NCBI GenBank assembly: GCA_016712745.1
Contig: JADJQN010000003.1
Location: 372,001 to 436,000, forward strand
Direction: 5' to 3'
DNA from: Sandaracinaceae bacterium
GTDB taxonomy: Bacteria; Myxococcota_A; Polyangia; Polyangiales; JADJQN01
Length of the DNA: 64,000 nucleotides
Shown here piece after piece: positions 45,530-52,854 of the stretch (the stretch's first letter is position 1; every line of letters starts with the position of its first letter). Position numbers and translations under genes: made by a program. The notes under the pieces are model-generated. The model had not been told where the DNA came from. It was given only the letters and a program-made list of their open reading frames with translations, and searched no databases.

Positions 45530-46195
45530 TTAGCGGCAGGCTTGCCAGAGGCCTACGTTGTCGCTTTGGGCAACCTCAGCGTCTGCTTCGAAGGATGTCG
45601 CGAAGGTATTGTTGTCCGAGAACGTGTAGAGGCGCGCATAGCCACGGCGCAGCAGCTGATGCTGGAACATATCGTTCTGACCCGTGCCAAAATTCAGGAA
45701 CGCGAGCGTGCGGTCGTAGATGTCGACGCACGTGTCCCCGAAGGACAACCACGCGACGTGACCGGCGAGCCCGCGTGTGAAATCGCGGGCTTCTGGGCCG
45801 TAGCAATCCGCGGGCGTTTCGCCGTGCATGACCTCGGGGCTGTTCACACCGATGAAGCGAACGTGCTCGCTTGTGGTCATGTCGCCGCCAAGCTCATCGA
45901 CAATGATTGTGTCCCCGTCGACGCCGTAATTGATCATCACCATGACGGGCGGGCGGCATGCGTGAACGGCTGCGGGCAGCTGCGCCGGATCGAGGTCGCG
46001 TACGCGCTGGTCATCAAGCAGCAAATCGCCTGTGATTGGCATACCCAAAATCGGATCATAGACGGAGCTCGAAGGCACATCGGGGATCGACATATCGGCG
46101 AGGCCCGTACCGGCGTCGCTCATCGAATTGGGATCCGGGTTGTGAATGCACCCGGCGAGCAAGGCCGAAGCGATTAAGAAAAGAACGTGACGCAT
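45530..46195 (-). CDS. SNase-like (thermonuclease-fold) lipoprotein
   Basis: 221 residues. Lipoprotein signal (LIASALLAGC). A Staphylococcal-nuclease-like domain: VDGDTIIVDE (residues about 92-101), HVRFIGVNSPEV with the conserved Arg/Asp region, YGPEARDFTRGL and DRTLAFLNFGTG near 165, then QLLRRGYARLYTFSDN. The DGDT, R.IG.N.PE and EAR.F.R motifs match active SNase/TNase relatives, although the usual second Arg is here DRTLA. Predicted to hydrolyse nucleic acid at the cell surface. A second SNase-like gene lies 4 kb away (50041). Confidence 0.85.
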   Translation of the reverse strand: MRHVLFLIASALLAGCIHNPDPNSMSDAGTGLADMSIPDVPSSSVYDPILGMPITGDLLLDDQRVRDLDPAQLPAAVHACRPPVMVMINYGVDGDTIIVDELGGDMTTSEHVRFIGVNSPEVMHGETPADCYGPEARDFTRGLAGHVAWLSFGDTCVDIYDRTLAFLNFGTGQNDMFQHQLLRRGYARLYTFSDNNTFATSFEADAEVAQSDNVGLWQACR

Positions 46196-46347
46196 CGCGC
46201 TGCAGCCTAGCAGCTTTTGTCATCGACGCGACTCTCACCTCGCGCCGGATCTGCACGGTGGCGCAATCCGGCACATGCCGTCGCGGCGCGCATTGCCGCA
46301 TATTCTCGCTCACGGCTTTGGTACAGGCCTTGCTGTACATCTCCAGC

Positions 46348-47136
46348 ATGACCGCGACGAACTCTAAGACACTTGCATCCATCCTCGGTCTTTGCATCGC
46401 CTTCACCGCATGCGGCGGCGAGCCAACACCGGAAACCGACGGAGGGGGGCTCGACGCAGGAGCGCTCGATGCCGGACGTGACGCGAGTTTCGATGCCAGC
46501 GCGGACTCCGGCGCGGACTCCGGCGCAGACGCCGGCGCCGACGCGGGGCCAGACGCGGGCGCCTGCGTGGACCCGCCAACGGGAGTTCCGTTTCCTGCCG
46601 ACGTCGCGTCTACGCAGACAGTGACATTTCACGTGTCGGGCACCGGCTACCTGTCGACACAAGGCAGCATCGCAGGGTGCAGCCCGTTCGGCGTTCAACA
46701 AGCTGGCGCCGACATCCCGTTGCGAGGCGCGTACGAATGCCTCTGCGAGTGCCCGCCTCCGCCTGCAGATGTCGCAGCCCAAGTTGTCTTACTGGGGGAC
46801 TACGACCTGACGTGGGATGCGCGTCGGCTTTTGAGCTACACAACCGCGTGGGACTGCTCGACGCACGGGTGGCCCGGCGGCGGATGCCAGCGCGACCGTC
46901 ATGACGTCTTCCAACCGGTCGAAGCCGGACACTACAACGCACGCTTCGGCATTCACGATGAGCTTCCAGCCGGATGCAGCGAAGGCGAGGCGGGCGTGTA
47001 CTCGTGCTTCAGCGCCGGCCCTGGTGTCATTCCCACAAGCGGAATCTGCCCGGCCGATCGCTTCATTGAAGTCGAGTTTGATCTTCCGGCCAGCGGAAAC
47101 GTCGACGTGAACGTGACGATTCCCGCTGCGTCGTGA
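46348..47136 (+). CDS. secreted lipoprotein with Asp-Ala-Gly linker, unknown domain
   Basis: 262 residues from ATG 46348. Lipobox ILGLCIAFTAC, then a repetitive Asp/Ala/Ser/Gly linker (about residues 25-75) common in this group, then a compact Cys-rich beta domain (CECPPPPADV, ARFGIHDELPAGC, PADRFIEVEFDLPASG). No known family recognised. The gene is divergent from the nuclease-like gene and convergent with the porin-like gene. Confidence 0.8.
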   Translation: MTATNSKTLASILGLCIAFTACGGEPTPETDGGGLDAGALDAGRDASFDASADSGADSGADAGADAGPDAGACVDPPTGVPFPADVASTQTVTFHVSGTGYLSTQGSIAGCSPFGVQQAGADIPLRGAYECLCECPPPPADVAAQVVLLGDYDLTWDARRLLSYTTAWDCSTHGWPGGGCQRDRHDVFQPVEAGHYNARFGIHDELPAGCSEGEAGVYSCFSAGPGVIPTSGICPADRFIEVEFDLPASGNVDVNVTIPAAS

Positions 47137-47143
47137 GTGAAGC

Positions 47144-48778
47144 TTAGAAGCGGAACTGGCCTTCGAAGCGCACGATGTCTTCGCCAACCGTGTCCTGCGG
47201 ACGCGACGTATTGAACTCGACGATGTGATGCGTGTAGACGATCGAGGCCAGCGCAATGTTGCGGAACAAGTAGACATGCAGCGCAGCGCGGAACTGATCT
47301 TCATCGAGCGGGCGCGCAATGCCGGCGGTGTTCGCAGCTCCGGGATTGCTGAAGTCGGTTGAGCGGAACTGAGCCCAATCGGCCGCAAGCAAGAGGCGCT
47401 TCGGGATGATCAAGAACGCTGCCTGCACAACATAGCCAAGCTGCGATGCACCGAAGGCGAGCTCACGCTTGCCGAATACGTCAGCACTGATGTGGAAGCG
47501 GTTGTAGCGCCCGACGAAGTAGAAGTTACCCGTGGCGTAACGCTCGGCGGCGCGTTGGTCGTACTTCGCGCCAAGGGTCATGGCCATCGTGAGCGGAACT
47601 GGCGTGTAGATGTACGGCGTATCGAGACGGTCGTAGTGGCCCGCAATGTTGAGCTGAACCTGACCGCCGCCGCCGTAGGTGAAGTTGCGGTCGTCACTCG
47701 AGAAGAAGCGCCCGCCGACGTTTCCGTTTGATTGGCCTGAGCCAGCTGCCGCGAACACGCGGTAACGAAGTAGGTCGTTCGAGGTGATCGGACCACCCAC
47801 TTCAAACGCACCGCCGTTGCCTTGCTCGAAGGGCGCGTAGGCGAAGAAGACGGGATCCAGCAAGAGCTGTTTTGCCTGCGACTGAATCAATGACGCGCTG
47901 AGGCCGCCGCTGCCGCTGTTCAAGTTGACGTAGTGGCCGCTCGTACCGACGGGGATCTGAAACAACGCGAACGTGAGACGCACGAGGCGCTCGGCGCGAA
48001 TGTTGATTAAGAAGAAGCTGTTGTGGATGAAGGGAATGGGCCCGAGCGCGCGCAACTGAATGCGCGAGAAGCGTGCGTCCCAAAGCGCCGGAACTTCGAC
48101 GCCGTTTCCCTGCTGCGACGAGTTGTACGTGACGCCTGCACCAACGACCGCGGAGAAGCGCAGTCCCGGAGTCGGCATGCAAATCGTGATCGATGCATCG
48201 AAGCGGCAGCCAAAGTCTGCACAATCGGTGCGTCCGTCTTGATCGTTGTCGACGCCATCGGAGCAAAGCTCGTTGCTGCGCTCGCCGTCCGCGTCGCCCG
48301 CTGCGCCTACGAGATCCTGAACGCCGAGACCTTCACCAAGTTGGGGCAGTGCGCCTCCGGACGGGGATGCGCCGCCTTCCGAGTTCGCCGTCGGAACCCA
48401 TGAGCCGCTGCAGCCGGGCGCGTTTTCGCAATCGTCGTCGTCGCAGTCGATGGCGTCGTCGCCGTCGTTGTCGATCCAATCGCTGCATTGCTCGCCCGTG
48501 CTCTCGGCGCCTTGGCCCGCTTCGCATGCTGGGTCGTGCAAGCAATCGCCATCTCCACAGTCGACCAGACCGTCGCCGTCTTCATCTCGGCGACCCGTGC
48601 ACGATGTCTCGTGATCCGCCCTGGGTGCGGCCGGCACCTCGGCGGGCGGCGGCGCTACAATCTCAGCGGGAGGCGCTGCAACATCGGCGGCGGGCGGTAC
48701 AGGGGCTGTGTCCTGCGCAGACGCAACCGACGTCAAACACGCGCACAGACAGAGCAAGCCCAAAGCGATCTTCTTCAT
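47144..48778 (-). CDS. outer-membrane porin-like protein with Ca-site-like repeats
   Basis: 544 residues from ATG 48778 (MKKIALGLLCLCACLTSVASA, a cleavable signal). Pro/Ala linker, then three acidic modules DEDGDGLVDCGDGDC, DNDGDDAIDCDDDDC and DNDQDGRTDCADFGC, EF-hand/thrombospondin-3-like calcium-binding loops with a disulfide. The remaining 330 residues look like a beta-barrel (alternating hydrophobic strands, ending VRFEGQFRF with the C-terminal Phe typical of outer-membrane proteins). The barrel resembles phosphate-selective porin types, not certain. Last gene of the five-gene minus-strand unit. Confidence 0.85.
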   Translation of the reverse strand: MKKIALGLLCLCACLTSVASAQDTAPVPPAADVAAPPAEIVAPPPAEVPAAPRADHETSCTGRRDEDGDGLVDCGDGDCLHDPACEAGQGAESTGEQCSDWIDNDGDDAIDCDDDDCENAPGCSGSWVPTANSEGGASPSGGALPQLGEGLGVQDLVGAAGDADGERSNELCSDGVDNDQDGRTDCADFGCRFDASITICMPTPGLRFSAVVGAGVTYNSSQQGNGVEVPALWDARFSRIQLRALGPIPFIHNSFFLINIRAERLVRLTFALFQIPVGTSGHYVNLNSGSGGLSASLIQSQAKQLLLDPVFFAYAPFEQGNGGAFEVGGPITSNDLLRYRVFAAAGSGQSNGNVGGRFFSSDDRNFTYGGGGQVQLNIAGHYDRLDTPYIYTPVPLTMAMTLGAKYDQRAAERYATGNFYFVGRYNRFHISADVFGKRELAFGASQLGYVVQAAFLIIPKRLLLAADWAQFRSTDFSNPGAANTAGIARPLDEDQFRAALHVYLFRNIALASIVYTHHIVEFNTSRPQDTVGEDIVRFEGQFRF

Positions 48779-48812
48779 CGTCGTCTCCCTAGAAAAAGCG
48801 ATTGATCCGAAA

Positions 48813-50039
48813 TCAGGTGCAAACACGTTGCTCGCAAACCGTCACCAGCGGATTCCACGAGCAATCCCAGTCGTCGCAATCCGCAAAACCGTCGCCGTCA
48901 TTGTCCATGCCATCCTCGCAGCGCGTGTTCACTTCGCCTGTGCTGCCGCCGATGCTTTCCTGGCAGACCGCCTGCACAGCGCTGCTCGTCGCTGCGCTGC
49001 ACGAAAAATCCGCGCAGTCGGTGTAGCCATTATGGTCGTTGTCGATGCCGTCCGAGCACTTGGTCGGATCCGCTTCGAGAACCGACGCGCAGTAATCGAC
49101 GATCGCGAGGTCGTCGGCCTGCGAACACGCGCGGTCTCCACAATCGATGTAGGTGTTGCCATCGTTGTCGACTCCATCCATGCAGCGCTCAAGCGTGTTC
49201 TCGAGAATCGAATTGCAATAGTCGAGAATCGCCGGATCCTCTGCGCGTGAGCAGCTAAAGTCGCCGCAGTCGGTGAAGTTGTTGCCATCGTTGTCGATGC
49301 CGTCCATGCAACGCCCAAGCGTGTCTTCGGCAAGCGACGCGCAATAGGCCAGCACTTCAGGATCGCTCGAGCGTGAGCAGCTAAAGTCTCCGCAATCCGT
49401 GTACGTGTTGTCGTCGTTGTCGAAGCCGTCCATACACGCCGCAAGCGAAGTCTCATCGCCAACCATGCCCATCGGCACACATGCAGTCGCGCGCGCGCAA
49501 TCTTCGTCGCCACAATCTGCAAGGCCGTCCCCGTCGTTGTCCCTGCCGTCTGTGCAACGTGCGTCCATGTCACAAGTGGTTCCCGGCACGCACATCGTTT
49601 CCGCTTGGCAGACGACGACGAACTTGCCGCGACGGCAACCGAAGTCTTCGCAGTCCGTATAGCCGTTGCCATCGTCATCGAGGCCGTTGGCGCACGTCGC
49701 ATCCGTGAACTCGCGGCTGCAGCAGTTCTCGGGCATCGCTTGGCACTCGCGGTCTCCGCAATCGAACTGGCCGTCTTCGTCGTTGTCGACGCGGTCATGG
49801 CAACGCGCGTAGCTATCTTCAGGCTGATGCTGAGGGAAGATTGGAACGATCTCGCCGCACACGGTGGACCGATACAGACAGTCGTTGTCGTCGCAGTCGA
49901 CAAGCCCGTCGCGATCGTTGTCGCGGCCATCGCTGCATGCGTCGTCATCGACTTCGTAGCCGAGCGGAGCACCGGGAGCCGTGTTGTACGAACACGCGCT
50001 CACGAGCATCACCAAAGCAAAGAATGAAGCTTTTTGCAT
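48813..50039 (-). CDS. lipoprotein with nine DNDxDGxxDCxDxxC repeats
   Basis: 408 residues from ATG 50039 (signal FFALVMLVSAC). The whole body is nine modules of CxDGxDNDxxxxxDCxDxxC (e.g. CSDGRDNDRDGLVDCDDNDC), the same module as in the N-terminal part of the porin-like protein, so they probably interact or are co-folded with calcium. The DNDxDG calcium loops resemble thrombospondin type 3 repeats. It begins one base after the stop of the SNase-like gene upstream and is followed by the porin-like gene after 34 bases. A role as a periplasmic or surface partner is inference. Confidence 0.85.
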   Translation of the reverse strand: MQKASFFALVMLVSACSYNTAPGAPLGYEVDDDACSDGRDNDRDGLVDCDDNDCLYRSTVCGEIVPIFPQHQPEDSYARCHDRVDNDEDGQFDCGDRECQAMPENCCSREFTDATCANGLDDDGNGYTDCEDFGCRRGKFVVVCQAETMCVPGTTCDMDARCTDGRDNDGDGLADCGDEDCARATACVPMGMVGDETSLAACMDGFDNDDNTYTDCGDFSCSRSSDPEVLAYCASLAEDTLGRCMDGIDNDGNNFTDCGDFSCSRAEDPAILDYCNSILENTLERCMDGVDNDGNTYIDCGDRACSQADDLAIVDYCASVLEADPTKCSDGIDNDHNGYTDCADFSCSAATSSAVQAVCQESIGGSTGEVNTRCEDGMDNDGDGFADCDDWDCSWNPLVTVCEQRVCT

Positions 50040-50040
50040 T

Positions 50041-51006
50041 TCAATGCCCCAAGCAGCTTGCGCGGCGAATACCGAAACGACGATTGAATGGAACATAGAG
50101 ATGACACGCACCTTGCACGGTGGTGATGGTGCCGAACGCGCCGCTGGCCTTGATCGGTGCAAGATGTGCGGTTAGTGCGTGCGCGGTTTCTTCGCTCATC
50201 CAGGTCGGCATCTCGTCCGTGCGTGCGTAGCGCGAGACCGCCTGCGCGAGGTGGAGGTTGTCGATGTTCGCGAGGAGCGTAACCAGCGATTGGTCTTCGC
50301 GTAGCTGCCGCGTTACTGCATCCACGCGCGCGGGGTCCACATGAGTGTCTTGGTGACAAACGGTGGTGCACTCCGGGTAGTTCTCATCGTGTTCCCACGG
50401 CTCAGAATGTCCGTCCACTGTCGACACGATGCGGTTGTATGTATGGTCGCGCGTTGGATCTTCGTTGGCCGCGTGGAGCGACGTGAGCACGAAGTCGGGA
50501 ACACCGTGAGCCCAAATGCCGCGGCGCTCGGCGATTGCGAGACGTTGCGCGCGAATGTATTCGATGCGTCCCGGCTCTTCGTCCACGCTCATCACGTGAG
50601 CTAAGCCCTTGCGAATGTCGTCGACCGCAAGGTCGGGGCAATACCAGAGCGTGCGGCCATACGTGTCTTCGCTAAGGTCAGAGGTGCAGTGCCAGGTGCC
50701 GCGGCGCGCGTTGTAGGTCGCTTGCTTTGCGACGACGTAGAGCTCGAACATCGTGAAGGTGCCCCACGAGTGCACCGCGCCGAAGCTCTCGAGTGTGTTG
50801 AATCCGGCGAGGCGGGTCTTTGCGCCGTCCATCGGACCGCCCATGACGCGGAAGCTGTCGCCGTCGTTGAAGTAGACGGGCGTCGGCACGCCGTTAAGGA
50901 AAACACGTGTCAGCGGAAGGAATGAAGACGCGTGGTTCGGCACGACTGAAATCGTGACGAGGACCAAGACTCCCAACGCAGCAAAGATCGCCTTGTTCAC
51001 ACGCAC
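50041..51006 (-). CDS. secreted SNase-like protein with C-terminal extension
   Basis: 321 residues. Signal peptide or membrane anchor (FAALGVLVLVTISVVPNHASS). The next 140 residues follow the SNase fold: NDGDSFRVM, TRLAGFNTLESFG, YGRTLWYC, AQRLAIAERRGIW, which differs from canonical active-site residues and may be degenerate. Then about 130 residues with conserved Cys and His (CTTVCHQDTHVDP, CHLYVP). Probably acts on nucleic acids outside the cytoplasm, but the family assignment is moderate. Stop TGA at 50041 lies one base before the next start, so the genes are coupled. Third gene of the unit. Confidence 0.72.
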   Translation of the reverse strand: MRVNKAIFAALGVLVLVTISVVPNHASSFLPLTRVFLNGVPTPVYFNDGDSFRVMGGPMDGAKTRLAGFNTLESFGAVHSWGTFTMFELYVVAKQATYNARRGTWHCTSDLSEDTYGRTLWYCPDLAVDDIRKGLAHVMSVDEEPGRIEYIRAQRLAIAERRGIWAHGVPDFVLTSLHAANEDPTRDHTYNRIVSTVDGHSEPWEHDENYPECTTVCHQDTHVDPARVDAVTRQLREDQSLVTLLANIDNLHLAQAVSRYARTDEMPTWMSEETAHALTAHLAPIKASGAFGTITTVQGACHLYVPFNRRFGIRRASCLGH

Positions 51007-51082
51007 CTCCCGAACAACTGGGGCGCAGCAAATGCCACCCAGGGCGGGAAGTCAATGCAAAGCGTGTGAGAACGAGGTGACG

Positions 51083-52822
51083 CTATGGAGCAGCTGTCGG
51101 CCGCCATGCCAGAAGCTGCGTTAGCTTGTCGGCAATGCGCGGCCAACCGTCGATGCCAATGCTATTTGTCTCTTCGTAATGTGAGCCTTCGGGCTGAATC
51201 AAATACGGAGAGGCCCGGCTTAGCTCGTAGTCGTAGGGCGGCACGAAATAGCCGAGCTGGTCTTGAGCGAGCCCGAAAAGATAGACGTATTCCGCATCGT
51301 CGCGTGCAAGATCGCGAATGTAGGGGGCAGCCGGCGCCATGGTCAGGTCAGGCGGATTCTCCGTGCGGCCAGGATCGAGCGGCGTGTGGCCTTCCGGGGT
51401 GTAGGCGCCGTCATAGCCGCCGACGAAAAGTGACGGGTCAAGCTCGCCCGGAACGGTAATGATTTGCGAGCGGCCAATGTCGATGATGGCGATCTCGGTA
51501 TTGATCTGCGGCTCGTTATAACCGGGTCGGATCGGCAGCTCAGGATCATTGTTGAGCGTCGGCCGATGGAAGAGATTTTGTTGAAAGCCAATGTGATAGG
51601 CGCGGTTCTGAATCGTGACGAGGAATTCGTAGTTGCGAAATCCGAGAGCGGCCGTTTCGTCGGTCACGCTGCCGGAGCTATCACCCAGAGCGGTCAACAC
51701 GAATTGCGCGAGGCGTTCGCCGAGCACGGTCGCGGTGCGCTCGCCCCGAATGTTGAGAGGTGTTCCGTCGTAGTCGATTGGCGATGAACGGCTTGGTCCA
51801 ATCTGCACGCCGAGCGCGCCTTGAAAAAAGACGCAGATGCCACCGACTCCCGGCATCACTGTGCCGTCGGCGAGATCGATTCCGTTTTCTACGCCATCAC
51901 GCAGCCAATGCGGGTAGTCGCTGGAGATGAGTTGGTTTGATTCACCGGTGACTTCCGGATGTCCTGCGTAGTTGACGAGTGTTGCGATGGTCTCGCCACT
52001 GGTTGCCCCGGTGAATCGCATGATGCGAATCTCGTCGTCGATGATCATGGGATCACGCGCGTCGCCGACGTAACGAAGCGTTCCGCCGGGCTGATCGCGC
52101 AACTGCGTGCGCGCATACTGAATGTGCGATGGCTCGAGCGCAGCAATGCCGTCACGTACGGCTTCGGCGATTTTGTGATTGATGCTGTCGTTGTAAGCGA
52201 GGTCCACACCCGATGTCGCGAAGTCCGCGCCCCAGATCCCGATCGTGTCGCGCGTTTCGTGCACGTGCGTCGATGAAACAGACACATAGTCGACGTCGAG
52301 CCCCATATCGCGCACGTACTGACGCGCGCTCTGAATCTCATTGTTGAAATAGCCAACAACGTCGATTGAAACGAGCGCGATGGTAATTCCGTTGCGGCGT
52401 AAAACAATCGCGCGCGCCCAAGTCTGATTCTTGATGCCCTACGCCGGGCGGCCCGTGTCGTAGCCCGCGATCCAAACACCGTCGAATATGCCGTTGCCAT
52501 TTATGTCGTTGAACGTGTCGCCCATGAACGAGTCGAAGAGGCCGTTGCCGTTGACGTCGAGTGTCTGGGTTTCGGTGTTCGCGTCGATGACGGGCGTGAT
52601 ATCGACTTTGGACGCGCCCACGTAAAGAACGTCGTCGCCTTCGTCCACGCAATCAGGCCCTGGGCAATAGTGATCAGGAACCACTACCGGATCGGGCGGG
52701 CCTGCATCGGGCGGGCCTGAGTCGGCGCGGCCTGCGTCCGTTTCCATCGTCGCAGGATCGCTACAGCCGATCGAGGAGAGTGCGAAAGCTACGACCAGAA
52801 GTGCCGAGATGGAAATGCGCAT
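51083..52822 (-). pseudogene. neutral-ceramidase-like lipoprotein interrupted by in-frame TAG
   Basis: From ATG 52822: lipobox SSIGC, Asp/Pro linker, then VGASKVDITPVI, the start of the neutral/alkaline ceramidase-like fold. The frame meets TAG at 52439-52441, after GYDTGRPA, and then continues in the same frame for 450 residues: GIKNQTWARAIVL, SSTHVHETRDTIGIWG (zinc/substrate His motif), NYAGHPEVTG, LDPSLFVGGYDGA. A CAG-to-TAG change (Gln) would explain the lesion. Repaired length about 579. Enzymes of this fold cleave ceramides and related sphingolipids. Without suppression only a 127-residue fragment would be made, unless the downstream ATG (52315) is used, which lacks a signal. A sequencing error is possible. 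Confidence 0.8.
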
Positions 52823-52854
52823 TGGACGGAGCCTAGCGCGATTCGCTCAGCATT

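Noticed and set aside
14256..52441. Genome-wide TAG recoding or amber suppression
   Set aside because: Many intact genes end normally in TAG (for example those ending at 21598, 22894, 28004), so two internal TAGs are better explained as mutations or errors.
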